From the NCBI RefSeq assembly GCF_017639855.1, contig NZ_CP072115.1:744001-808000 (forward strand): a stretch of DNA of 64,000 nucleotides, written 5' to 3'. Source of the DNA: Streptococcus sp. zg-86. Its GTDB lineage: Bacteria > Bacillota > Bacilli > Lactobacillales > Streptococcaceae. Positions 6,494-14,096 of the stretch are shown one piece after another. Position 1 is the first letter of the stretch; the number at the start of each line of letters is the position of its first letter. The notes under the pieces are model-generated. The model was given only the letters and a program-made list of their open reading frames with translations. It was not told where the DNA came from and searched no databases. Both the position numbers and the translations under genes were made by a program.

Positions 6494-7843
6494 TTAGCGC
6501 ATGGTAACAAATTCTTCTGCTCCGGTTGGGTGAATAGCAACTGTTGCATCAAAGTCAGCCTTGGTAGCCCCCATTTTGATTGCCACTGCAAAACCTTGAA
6601 TCATTTCATCAACACCATAGCCAATACCGTGGAGTCCAACGATTTTTTCTTCTGGTCCAGTTGTGACTAATTTGAATTTGGCTGCTTGGCGATTTTGTGC
6701 AAGGGCAGTATACATGGAAGTAAAGGCAGAAGTATAGACCTTGATATTGTCTGCTCCAAATTCCTTTTCAGCTTCTTCTTGAGTATAGCCAATTGTACCA
6801 ATCGCTGGATGAGAAAATACAACCGTTGGAATAAAGTGGTAGTCCATTTTGGCGCCAGTTTTTCCATTAAAGAGGCGTTCGGATAAGGTGCGCCCAGCTT
6901 TTATAGCTACAGGTGTTAGTTCCTTTTCGCCTGTGACATCTCCTAGAGCATAGATATGTGGGATGCTGGTTTCTTGGAATTCATTGACGGCAATATGACC
7001 AGAAGCAGTAGTCTTGATTCCCACAGCTTCTAAGTTCAAGTTTTCAACATTCGCTGTTCGACCAACTGCCCAGAGGATTTTTTCAGCAGTATGGTGGCTG
7101 CCGTCTTCAAAGTAAATGGTGAGGCTATCGTCTACATTTTTATTGATACGAGTAGGAATTTTATGAGAATGAAGAGTAAGACCTGTTCGTTCCATTTCAG
7201 CAACAAGTGCGTCTGTAATGTAGGTGTCGAAGCGGCGCAATGGTCGATCACGGCGAACAAAGAGATCTGTTTCTACACCTAGTGAATGCAATACACCTGC
7301 CATTTCAACAGCAATGTAACCCGCTCCAATCACAGCAACAGATTGGGGCAATTCCTTCCAAGCAAAAACATCATCTGAGACGCTAGCGTATTCGCCACCA
7401 GGAATGGTTGCTGGAATTGGTTTTGCACCAGTTGCAATCACAATTTTATCTGCATAAATAGACTCCCCATTGACTTCTATGGTATGAGCATCAACAAAGC
7501 GGGCATAACCTGGAATCACTTCAACGCCATTGCGTGCAAACGTTCCTTTATAGGAATTTCGAGAGCGCTCAATATAGGCATCGCGATTTTTCTTGAGCGT
7601 TGCAAAATCAAAGGTGATATGTTCAGCAGAAAAACCATATTCAGGTCCGTAGTGGTGATAGCTGTCAGCTATTTGGGCTCCATACCACATAATTTTTTTA
7701 GGGACACAGCCGATATTGACACAGGTTCCACCGAGGAGATTCCCTTCAATGACCGCTGCTCTAGCGCCATGTTCTGCTGCTCGATTCATGGTCGCAATTC
7801 CTCCAGAACCGCCTCCGATTGCAAGAATATCAAATCGTTTCAT
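6494..7843 (-). CDS. gor: Glutathione-disulfide reductase
   Basis: Gor reduces oxidised glutathione with NADPH in the cytosol. The 449-residue sequence has the FAD-binding GGGSGG near residue 10, the redox-active disulfide C41-VNIG-C46 within GGTCVNIGCVPKK, the NADPH-binding GAGYIAVE, the second FAD motif ALGDVTG and the C-terminal HPTGAEE (H438, E443) that acts as base. The ATG at 7843 has a GGAAGG ribosome binding site; the upstream in-frame start (7867) lacks one. It is divergent from the export operon at 8078. Most streptococci import rather than make glutathione, so the enzyme fits oxidative-stress defence with nox and msrAB here. Confidence 0.95.
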   Translation of the reverse strand: MKRFDILAIGGGSGGIATMNRAAEHGARAAVIEGNLLGGTCVNIGCVPKKIMWYGAQIADSYHHYGPEYGFSAEHITFDFATLKKNRDAYIERSRNSYKGTFARNGVEVIPGYARFVDAHTIEVNGESIYADKIVIATGAKPIPATIPGGEYASVSDDVFAWKELPQSVAVIGAGYIAVEMAGVLHSLGVETDLFVRRDRPLRRFDTYITDALVAEMERTGLTLHSHKIPTRINKNVDDSLTIYFEDGSHHTAEKILWAVGRTANVENLNLEAVGIKTTASGHIAVNEFQETSIPHIYALGDVTGEKELTPVAIKAGRTLSERLFNGKTGAKMDYHFIPTVVFSHPAIGTIGYTQEEAEKEFGADNIKVYTSAFTSMYTALAQNRQAAKFKLVTTGPEEKIVGLHGIGYGVDEMIQGFAVAIKMGATKADFDATVAIHPTGAEEFVTMR

Positions 7844-7876
7844 CTTGTTTTCCTTCCTGATTGTCATTTCCCTTTT

Positions 7877-7906
7877 ATTGTAACGTTTTTTTCTCCTTCC
7901 TGCAAA
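7877..7906 (-). promoter_or_regulatory. Putative gor promoter
   Basis: On the minus strand TTTGCA and TACAAT are separated by 18 bases, about 30 bases upstream of the gor ATG. Confidence 0.4.
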
Positions 7907-8008
7907 AATCGGCTACGTTCTCCCAATCTTACAAAAGTGTAAGGTACTTGTTGGGTAAGAGGTATAGTAAAAAAGTGAATTTTTTTATAAAATAATATCA
8001 GAAAGTGC

Positions 8009-8049
8009 TTGCATTTTTCATTGTATTTGTGTACTATATATTTAGTACA
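8009..8049 (+). promoter_or_regulatory. Promoter and overlapping palindrome in front of the MacA-like operon
   Basis: TTGCAT (8009-8014), 17 bases, TACTAT (8032-8037). The -10 lies inside the perfect palindrome TGTACTA-tatatt-TAGTACA (8030-8049), which looks like an operator for a dimeric repressor of GntR or PadR type. No such regulator gene is adjacent. Confidence 0.6.
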
Positions 8050-8077
8050 ATAATGACGAAAATAAAGGAGAAATGAT

Positions 8078-9247
8078 ATGCTTAAGACCAAGAAAAGTAA
8101 AATGATTTTGTTTGCAGGGATAGGACTTGCCGCTGCTGCCCTGATAGGAGGGGCGTTATTCTTTGGCGGAAAATCTACTGAAACACCAGTAGTCAATGAC
8201 AGTTTGATGTATACCTCGGTTAAAGAAGGTTCCATTGCTTCATCAACTCTTCTTTCGGGAACTGTTTCTGCTGCAGATGAGCAATATGTCTATTACGATA
8301 TTTCAAAAGGAAATTTAAATAGCGTATTGGTTGCAGAAGGTGACCAAGTTCAGGTTGGCACACCGCTTGTTCAATACGATACTGGGGAATTACAGTCAGC
8401 TTACGATGTTGCTGTTCGAGCTCGTGATAAGGTTGGACGTCAAATTTATGATTTGCGTACCAATGGTCAATCTGTTGATTTAACAGGAGATCCTGCCATC
8501 GATGGAAAAGCAACTGCTAGTGCCCAACGTACAGTTGATATGCAATTACAAGATTTGAATGATGCGTACGCAGATGCGCAAGCTGCAGTGGATAAAGCAG
8601 CAGCTATCTTGAATGACGCAACTGTTACTAGTACAGTTGCCGGGACAGTAGTAGAAGTTAACAAATCTGTTTCGAAATCAAATACAAGTACCAATCAAAC
8701 AGTTGTGCATATTGTCAATCAAGGCAGTCTTCAGGTAACAGGGGAACTTTCTGAATATGATTTGGCCAATATTGCGGTGAATCAAGAGGTTAAGATTACT
8801 TCAAAAGTATACCCTGACAAAGTATGGACTGGAAAAATTTCCTATATTTCAAATTATCCTGAAAGTGGGCAGGCTTCTGCTATACCAGGTGCGACAGGTG
8901 GCAATTCAGGATCCAAATATCCATTTAAAGTAGCGATTACCAGCGAAATAGGAGAATTAAAACAAGGATTTTCTGTTAACATTGAAGTCGTGAACAACAG
9001 TAAAAATATTCTTGTTCCCATCGCTGCTGTTATGCCAGAGGGAGACAAAAACTTTGTTTGGACAATTGTAAATGGCAAGGCGAAGAAAGTTGAAGTGACA
9101 CTTGGTAATTCAGATGCGATGTACCAAGAAGTAACAGGAGGTCTTAAAGTAGACGATCACGTCATCTCCAATCCAAACGATAGCTTAGAAGATGGAAAAG
9201 AGGTAGAAGCGCATGAAGAAACAATTGATCAAGCTGACCAACATTAA
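8078..9247 (+). CDS. MacA-like membrane-fusion (HlyD/RND adaptor) protein
   Basis: A 389-residue adaptor with one N-terminal membrane anchor (about residues 10-28), a first lipoyl/beta half (GSIASSTLLSGTVSAADEQY, LVAEGDQVQVGTPLVQYD), a short helical hairpin, the second lipoyl half (ATVTSTVAGTVVEVNKSVS), and a C-terminal beta-barrel/membrane-proximal region. It should link the ABC pair encoded downstream to the cell exterior, as in the streptococcal MacAB-like systems (compare pneumococcal SP_0785-0787), which are associated with export of or resistance to antimicrobial peptides. The ATG follows AAAGGAG. The last 35 bases overlap the ATPase gene in another frame, indicating coupling. Confidence 0.88.
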   Translation: MLKTKKSKMILFAGIGLAAAALIGGALFFGGKSTETPVVNDSLMYTSVKEGSIASSTLLSGTVSAADEQYVYYDISKGNLNSVLVAEGDQVQVGTPLVQYDTGELQSAYDVAVRARDKVGRQIYDLRTNGQSVDLTGDPAIDGKATASAQRTVDMQLQDLNDAYADAQAAVDKAAAILNDATVTSTVAGTVVEVNKSVSKSNTSTNQTVVHIVNQGSLQVTGELSEYDLANIAVNQEVKITSKVYPDKVWTGKISYISNYPESGQASAIPGATGGNSGSKYPFKVAITSEIGELKQGFSVNIEVVNNSKNILVPIAAVMPEGDKNFVWTIVNGKAKKVEVTLGNSDAMYQEVTGGLKVDDHVISNPNDSLEDGKEVEAHEETIDQADQH

Positions 9248-9908
9248 TAAGAGCTATAAAAATGGAGATCAAGAACTGCGTGTGTTAAAAGATATTCATT
9301 TGGAAGTAGAAGAAGGTGAATTTCTTGCGATTATGGGGCCGTCTGGCTCTGGGAAGTCGACACTAATGAATATCATCGGTTTGTTGGATCGACCAACAGC
9401 TGGTGAGTACATCTTGGAAGATACGGAAGTCAGCCAAATTTCAGAAAACAAATTGGCACATGTCAGGAACAATCAGATTGGCTTTGTCTTCCAGCAGTTC
9501 TTCCTTTTGTCCAAATTAAATGCGCTTCAAAATGTTGAATTGCCCTTGATTTATGCAGGAGTTCCTGCTAGTCAACGTAAAATCCTCTCCCAGCAATTTT
9601 TAGAGAAAGTGGAATTGGGAGATCGGATGACACATTTGCCCTCTGAGTTATCAGGCGGTCAAAAGCAGCGGGTTGCAATTGCACGTGCCTTGGTTAATAG
9701 TCCATCCATCATTTTAGCGGATGAACCAACAGGGGCTCTTGATACCAAGACAGGTGATCAGATTATGGAGCTCTTAACCGAGCTAAATCGTGAAGGCAAG
9801 ACCATTATCATGGTGACCCACGAGCCAGAAATCGCAGCCTATGCCAAACGTTGCATCGTTCTCCGTGATGGTGTGATTACAGAAGATAGACGCAAGGAGG
9901 AGAGCTAA
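9213..9908 (+). CDS. MacB-type ABC transporter ATPase
   Basis: A 231-residue ATP-binding protein of the LolD/MacB group with Walker A GPSGSGKST (about residue 42), Q-loop VFQQFFLL, ABC signature LSGGQKQRVAIARAL, Walker B IILADEPTGALD and H-loop MVTHEPE. It energises the MacA/permease complex. The start lies 35 bases inside the adaptor gene, with GAGG upstream, and the gene ends directly before the permease ATG, so the three genes form one tightly coupled operon. Confidence 0.93.
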   Translation: MKKQLIKLTNINKSYKNGDQELRVLKDIHLEVEEGEFLAIMGPSGSGKSTLMNIIGLLDRPTAGEYILEDTEVSQISENKLAHVRNNQIGFVFQQFFLLSKLNALQNVELPLIYAGVPASQRKILSQQFLEKVELGDRMTHLPSELSGGQKQRVAIARALVNSPSIILADEPTGALDTKTGDQIMELLTELNREGKTIIMVTHEPEIAAYAKRCIVLRDGVITEDRRKEES

Positions 9909-11156
9909 ATGGAAAATATTAAATTTGCCCTAAAATCTGTTCTTGCCCATAAGATGCGCTCGCTTCTGACCATGTTAGGAATTATCATCGGGATTGCTTC
10001 TGTTGTTGTCATTATGGCCTTAGGAGAAGGGTTCAAAAGAAGTTTGACTGACGCCTTAGCAGGCGATCGGAATAATGTTCAATTATATTTCTCCAATACT
10101 ACGACAGAATCGCAGCAAAGTGGCTTGTTTACTCAATTTTCTGAAAGACAAACAACCGACGAGCCAGAACCAATCGTGACAGATACTATTTTAAAAGGCT
10201 TGCTCGAGGTAGACGGTGTCAGCAATTACTATACAACCAATAACAATAATGGAGAAATCAGCGTTGGTGCAAAAAAGATAGAAAGTGTCTTTATTACAGG
10301 GGTTAGTCAATCTTACTTTGATGTTAAGTCTATTTCGCTAATAGCAGGTCGTAAGTTCACTGCAAATGACTATGCTCAATTTGCTCGGATTATCATGCTA
10401 GATAAAGAAACTGCTGAAACCTTGTTTGATGATGCGCAATCGGCTTTGAATCAGACAGTTAGTCTAGCGAATAAGGCCTACCTGGTAGTGGGTGTCTATA
10501 AGGAAGAGAATAATGGCGGTGGACTTCCTGGTTTTGGAATTGGTGGTGGTGCCTTAATGACCAATACTCAAGTCGCTGCCGAAACGGGTTCCCCTGAGAA
10601 TGCGCAAATCTATGTCCATGTAGAAGATGTTTCACGCTCTTCTGAAGTAGGAAAAGCAGCGGCGGCCTACCTAACAAGAGCTACTCGTCTAAGGGAAGCT
10701 AGCTACGATATTCAAGATTTCTCACAATTTTTAGATACCTTCAATACTCAGATAGCTGGAATAACAGCTTTTATTGGTGCGGTTGCAGGTATTTCCCTTC
10801 TTGTCGGTGGGATTGGTGTCATGAATATCATGCTCGTATCTGTGACAGAGAGAACGCGTGAGATTGGGTTGCGGAAAGCCCTTGGCGCAACGCGCAGAAA
10901 TGTTCTCCTGCAATTCTTGATTGAAGCGATGGTTTTGACCAGTCTGGGCGGTTTGATTGGCCTTGGCATTGCCCAATTGGCGGTTACAACTATCAATGTG
11001 ACAAAGGCCCTAGGAGGAGAAATTACAGCGGTTATTTCGATTCCAGTGGTGCTCGGAAGTCTCGCTTTCTCAGCAGCAGTCGGTGTTCTCTTTGGTGTTT
11101 TACCAGCCAACAAGGCTTCTAAGCTCGACCCAATTGAAGCACTTCGCTATGAGTAA
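9909..11156 (+). CDS. MacB/FtsX-like ABC permease
   Basis: A 415-residue permease: an N-terminal transmembrane helix (RSLLTMLGIIIGIASVVVIM), a large extracellular MacB-PCD domain (about residues 50-270), then three C-terminal helices with the FtsX/MacB signature LLVGGIGVMNIMLVSVTERT followed by REIGLRKALGA. The extracellular domain has low-complexity segments (TTNNNNGEI, ENNGGGLPGFGIGGG). It forms the transporter with the ATPase and adaptor directly upstream. The substrate cannot be read from sequence; peptides or lipids are likely by family. Confidence 0.92.
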   Translation: MENIKFALKSVLAHKMRSLLTMLGIIIGIASVVVIMALGEGFKRSLTDALAGDRNNVQLYFSNTTTESQQSGLFTQFSERQTTDEPEPIVTDTILKGLLEVDGVSNYYTTNNNNGEISVGAKKIESVFITGVSQSYFDVKSISLIAGRKFTANDYAQFARIIMLDKETAETLFDDAQSALNQTVSLANKAYLVVGVYKEENNGGGLPGFGIGGGALMTNTQVAAETGSPENAQIYVHVEDVSRSSEVGKAAAAYLTRATRLREASYDIQDFSQFLDTFNTQIAGITAFIGAVAGISLLVGGIGVMNIMLVSVTERTREIGLRKALGATRRNVLLQFLIEAMVLTSLGGLIGLGIAQLAVTTINVTKALGGEITAVISIPVVLGSLAFSAAVGVLFGVLPANKASKLDPIEALRYE

Positions 11157-11186
11157 TATCGGATTATCACTTCTTGAGGTGGTATC

Positions 11187-11488
11187 GTGAAAAAATTAGT
11201 TTATCTTTGTTTGCTTTTTCTTAGCTGTGTTGAACTGTCAGTCTGCTCCATTAGAAGTGACGAAACGGCTGAAAAAAGGGACGAGAAGTCTTTGCGGACC
11301 TGCCTGCTGATGCTAAAGTTTCCCATCATTTTGTGTTGACGACAAGGAGTGGGCACGATGTCGATTTGTATGTCTACGAAAATGACAATCACATTGCCTT
11401 GAAAAATCTTCCTTTGATTGGGAATATTCAGCTCCCTCTTTCAGACAAGGAACTATACTGGCTCCGCCATCCAGAAGAATGGGAGTAA
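11187..11488 (+). pseudogene. Frameshifted small exported protein/lipoprotein gene
   Basis: A GTG at 11187 with GAGG seven bases upstream opens a signal-peptide-like frame (KKLVYLCLLFL). Read through one frameshift near 11220 it continues as LAVLNCQSAPLEVTKRLKKG, with a lipobox-like cysteine. After a second shift near the A-run at 11272-11277 it continues as EVFADLPADAKVSHHFVLTT, SGHDVDLYVYENDNHIAL and LPLSDKELYWLRHPEEWE, then TAA at 11486. The frame used changes from 0 to 1 to 2, so no single frame is intact. It lies 30 bases after the permease and was probably a fourth gene of the export operon. I do not recognise the family. A sequencing or assembly error in homopolymers is an alternative. 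Confidence 0.65.
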
Positions 11489-11663
11489 GTTAGGATAGTG
11501 GTTTCGCTTGAATAGATGTATCAGTAGTCTAGTAAACTGTTGATACCTGAGTTTAGAAAGAGAAAAGTGAGATTTCTTTTTGGAAAGATTCGAGTGTTTA
11601 TACGAAAACAAAAAGGAGTGTAGTTATTCTTTTTATGTGATATCCCCGAATAAAAACTATATT

Positions 11664-11694
11664 AGACTACTAGCCCGTTACTAGTAGTCTTTTT
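11664..11694 (+). terminator. Terminator
   Basis: AGACTACTAG (11664-11673), 7-base loop, CTAGTAGTCT (11681-11690), then TTTT. It separates the export operon and pseudogene from the recombinase region. Confidence 0.75.
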
Positions 11695-11862
11695 GTGTGC
11701 TAAAAATTCAGAATAGGGTAAAAAATGAATCGTATTTTGCTGAAAAAGAGTTTTGTTTTAGTGTGAATGAAGGATTTAATTCTATCTATTTATATTTCTT
11801 ATGAAATGAATGAGGTAGTTAGCTGTGTTTGTTTTTAATAGGTAATTTTTACATCTTTATTA

Positions 11863-11891
11863 TTGTTTATTTGAATAGTTATTGAGATAAT
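11863..11891 (+). promoter_or_regulatory. Putative promoter of the recombinase gene
   Basis: TTGTTT (11863-11868), 17 bases, GATAAT (11886-11891), 30 bases before the ATG, which is preceded by AAAGGAGGATG. Confidence 0.5.
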
Positions 11892-11920
11892 ATTTTTTTA
11901 ATAGTAAAGGAGGATGAAAA

Positions 11921-12526
11921 ATGAAATACGGCTATATCCGAGTATCGACCAAGGAGCAAAATGTTGACCGTCAACTAACTGCTATGTATCAGGAAGGGAT
12001 TGCGACTAAGCAACTCTATATTGATAAGATGTCTGGGAAAGATTTTAATCGTACGGCATACAAACGAATGTTGCGACGATTAAAAAAGGGGGATGAAATC
12101 GTTATTAAGTCCATAGATCGTTTAGGGCGCAATTATGATGAAATTCTGGAACAATGGCGTTACTTAGTCAGGGAACGAGAAGTGGATATTCAAGTGCTGG
12201 AACTTGATTTACTGAATACAAAATCTCCTTTTGATAATAATATTACGGGGCGATTTATTTCAGATTTGGTCTTGCAAATCTTATCTTATGTAGCACAGGT
12301 AGAGCGTGAAAATATGCTACAGCGACAAAGAGAGGGAATTAGAGAGGCAAAGAAAAAAGGAGTCCGATTTGGACGTCCTATTAAAAGAAGACCGGAAAAT
12401 TTTGAGCAGGTAATGCAACAATTGGAAAAATCAGAAATTACAATTCAAGTAGCCTCTAACAAATTAGGGATATCAAAATCTACTTGTTATCGTTGGTTAA
12501 AAGCAAGAAAGGCTGGTATTTCGTAG
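11921..12526 (+). CDS. Small serine recombinase, Hin/Pin-like DNA invertase
   Basis: A 201-residue protein with the full small serine recombinase layout. The nucleophile is S9 in YIRVSTKEQ; the active-site arginines lie in SIDRLGRNY. A dimerisation helix (LSYVAQVERENMLQRQREGI) leads into RFGRP, and a C-terminal helix-turn-helix (IQVASNKLGISKSTCYRWLK) binds DNA. Length and order match Hin-type invertases and Tn3-type resolvases; sequence alone does not separate them. The context favours an invertase: 90 bases downstream begins a 175-bp segment bounded by perfect inverted repeats that look like Hin recombination sites. There is no transposase beside it. It has a strong AAAGGAGGATG ribosome binding site and its own promoter. 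Confidence 0.9.
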   Translation: MKYGYIRVSTKEQNVDRQLTAMYQEGIATKQLYIDKMSGKDFNRTAYKRMLRRLKKGDEIVIKSIDRLGRNYDEILEQWRYLVREREVDIQVLELDLLNTKSPFDNNITGRFISDLVLQILSYVAQVERENMLQRQREGIREAKKKGVRFGRPIKRRPENFEQVMQQLEKSEITIQVASNKLGISKSTCYRWLKARKAGIS

Positions 12527-12617
12527 AGAATACGGTCTAATGCTGGTTTTAAAATCTAAAAATGTAAAAAATGGGCGATTTAATAACAAAATTTTCTATT
12601 TTTCTATAAAAAAGTGG

Positions 12618-12640
12618 TTCAAAAACTAGGATTTTTGAAA
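12618..12640 (+). repeat. Left inverted repeat (IRL) of the putative invertible segment
   Basis: A 23-base sequence made of TTCAAAAACT, core AG (12628-12629), and GATTTTTGAAA. Its two halves are themselves nearly complementary (TTCAAAAA against TTTTTGAA), as in recombination sites bound by a recombinase dimer. The half-site shares TCAAAAAC with the hix half-site TTATCAAAAACC of Salmonella Hin. Confidence 0.85.
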
Positions 12641-12767
12641 AACAATATTGTAAGCAATTCTCCGGAAAAATGAAAAATTGTAGATTTACAAAAAATCGTT
12701 AGAAACCCTTGCTAAATCAGAGATTTTCTAATATTAATAGGCTCACCCTCGAATTATACCATATCTA
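12641..12767. other. Putative invertible DNA segment
   Basis: The 127 bases between the repeats hold no open frame. Leftward they carry a perfect extended -10 (TGGTATAAT on the minus strand, 12753-12761); rightward only a weaker pair TTGCTA (12709-12714), 17 bases, TATTAA (12732-12737). Inversion would turn the strong -10 toward the DivIVA-like gene at 12991. Confidence 0.7.
12753..12761 (-). promoter_or_regulatory. Extended -10 promoter inside the invertible segment, facing the recombinase gene
   Basis: Minus strand reads TGGTATAAT. Its -35 region would fall inside the right inverted repeat, so the same upstream sequence is present whichever way the segment lies. Transcription in this orientation would run antisense into the 3' end of the recombinase gene. 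Confidence 0.6.
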
Positions 12768-12790
12768 TTTCAAAAATCCTAGTTTTTGAA
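12768..12790 (-). repeat. Right inverted repeat (IRR) of the putative invertible segment
   Basis: Exact reverse complement of 12618-12640 over all 23 bases. Its 26-base centre can be read as half-site ATTTCAAAAATC, two-base core CT (12779-12780), half-site AGTTTTTGAAAT. The core is asymmetric and opposite in orientation to the AG core of the left site, which is what inversion rather than deletion requires. Confidence 0.85.
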
Positions 12791-12919
12791 ATGTAATTTC
12801 TTTTTGATAAATCAGAAATTTAAAAATCATAAAAATGAAGAGATAAGCTATTTTTATTTCCAGAGGTATAATATCAAATCGAGCATTAGTTAGTAATCTA
12901 AAAGACAATATTAAACTAT

Positions 12920-12947
12920 TTTACAGCTTATAGGTAAGTGTTAAAAT
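12920..12947 (+). promoter_or_regulatory. Fixed promoter candidate for the surface operon
   Basis: TTTACA (12920-12925), 16 bases, TAAAAT (12942-12947) with an upstream TG (12939-12940). It lies outside the invertible segment, so some expression of the operon may be independent of the switch. Confidence 0.45.
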
Positions 12948-12990
12948 CGAGCCTAAATAGCTTTACTTAAATTTTCGGGAGGAAAATTAC

Positions 12991-13617
12991 ATGGTGCATG
13001 AAGAGCGATTAAGAAAAACGTTATTTTGGGGATATTCGAGAGCTTCTGTGAATGAACTCATTCAGGAGATGAATCATGAACGAGAGCGTCTGAATGATAC
13101 ACTAAAGCACAAGGAAGAAATCATAGCAGACATGAAAGAACAAGTCACTCGATACCAGAGTAAAGAATTACTTGTTTCTGAAGTCATTATTGAAGCAAAA
13201 GATTTAGCGAAAAATATCATTAAAGATGCCCACAAAGAAGCTTCAGATATTCGGAGCTCAACGGAGAAGGAGATAGCAGAACGGCTGTCTGAATTTGAAT
13301 TATCAATGGCTGAGCTAGAAGCTATCAAGCGAGAAATTGTAACGCAAGAAACTGTCTTGAAGTCAGAGTTAAAAGGAGTTCTACAAAAGCATTTGGAAGT
13401 CTTAGATGATGCTGATTTATCGACTTTTGTAGATGTTAGTCAAGAAATTGATATGAGTCTGGATTTAACGCAAAATGTCAAGAAGCACATTCAGGATTCT
13501 GAAAAAGTGGTTCAAGAAGACACGAATAAGAAAATCATTGACCTTATCAGTAAAAGTAAGCAACTAATAGCAGAAGTTGATGATATTCCTACTTATAATT
13601 TTGAACAATTATTTTAA
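12991..13617 (+). CDS. DivIVA-like coiled-coil protein
   Basis: A 208-residue, highly charged, almost fully helical protein. The N-terminus RKTLFWGYSRASVNELIQEM resembles the DivIVA/GpsB membrane-targeting start (an aromatic-GY loop followed by a VxxxI helix). It is followed by long coiled coil (about residues 22-115), a short break near residue 130, and another helix. It has no signal peptide or transmembrane segment, so it is cytoplasmic or peripheral. It is not the housekeeping DivIVA by context: it is the first gene of an operon with a YbjN-like protein and a giant surface protein. A role in placing or timing secretion of that protein at the septum or pole is inferred only. The ribosome binding site is GGGAGGAAAA. 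Confidence 0.7.
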   Translation: MVHEERLRKTLFWGYSRASVNELIQEMNHERERLNDTLKHKEEIIADMKEQVTRYQSKELLVSEVIIEAKDLAKNIIKDAHKEASDIRSSTEKEIAERLSEFELSMAELEAIKREIVTQETVLKSELKGVLQKHLEVLDDADLSTFVDVSQEIDMSLDLTQNVKKHIQDSEKVVQEDTNKKIIDLISKSKQLIAEVDDIPTYNFEQLF

Positions 13618-13634
13618 AAAGATAAGGAGGAGAT

Positions 13635-14066
13635 ATGCTAGTGGATTCTATTAACAGGGCATTTAATGCAGTATTACTGGAACAATCGTTTCCTTTGAAG
13701 CAAGAAAGAATAGCTAACGGAATCATTTATAAAGGAAAAATGGATTTTGGTAACTGTATAATCCCGTTTGCGATATCTCTGATAATGGAGAACGGATATG
13801 GAATTGCTCAATTGGTTTTTCATCCGATTGCTCGCTGTGAGTCAGAGAAAGAGCGTTTGAAATGGCTTCATTTTATCAATGATTGGAATGATGCGTATGG
13901 AACAGGCTATTACCTTTGTATAGCAAAGAATCGTGAAGTTTATATGCGGTATGTTCTATCTGTATCTGAGGAAACAGTCAATCAGATTTTTCAGGGGATT
14001 CTCTTAGGTAGTAACCTTGCCAAGCAGCTTGTCAAAGAGATTGAATATCAGTTCGGTACAAAATAA
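13635..14066 (+). CDS. YbjN / type III secretion chaperone-like protein
   Basis: A 143-residue soluble protein. The pattern (N-terminal helix, strands IIYKGKMDF and IIPFAISLIMENGYGIAQLVF, then KERLKWLHFINDWNDAYG, YYLCIAKNREVYMRYVLSV, and a C-terminal helix SEETVNQIFQGIL) is that of YbjN domains, whose fold is shared with type III secretion chaperones. It lies 17 bases after the DivIVA-like gene and 30 bases before the giant surface protein gene, each with its own AAGGAG. By position it could bind or escort the surface-protein precursor; this is inference. No cysteine or catalytic motif stands out. Confidence 0.65.
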   Translation: MLVDSINRAFNAVLLEQSFPLKQERIANGIIYKGKMDFGNCIIPFAISLIMENGYGIAQLVFHPIARCESEKERLKWLHFINDWNDAYGTGYYLCIAKNREVYMRYVLSVSEETVNQIFQGILLGSNLAKQLVKEIEYQFGTK

Positions 14067-14096
14067 ATTAGAAATAAAAAACAAAAGGAGCAATAT

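Larger units (their letters stand above)
11489..11920. other. Intergenic region before the recombinase gene
   Basis: AT-rich, no credible gene. It contains a terminator (11664-11694) and, near its end, the recombinase promoter (11863-11891). A sequence at 11521-11560 (AACTGTTGATACCTGAG) resembles the repeat remnants at 4541-4620. Confidence 0.5.
12527..12990. other. Intergenic region carrying the putative invertible promoter segment
   Basis: 464 bases, very AT-rich and without a gene. It contains the two inverted recombination-like sites (12618-12640 and 12768-12790), the 127-bp segment between them, and two further promoter-like -10 sequences to the right (12867-12872 TATAAT, and TGTTAAAAT ending at 12947). 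Confidence 0.8.

Noticed and set aside
11921..12526. Serine recombinase as a transposon or plasmid resolvase
   Set aside because: Not excluded by sequence, but there is no transposase, no res-like directly repeated site cluster and no IS ends nearby, whereas perfect inverted hix-like sites lie 90 bases downstream.
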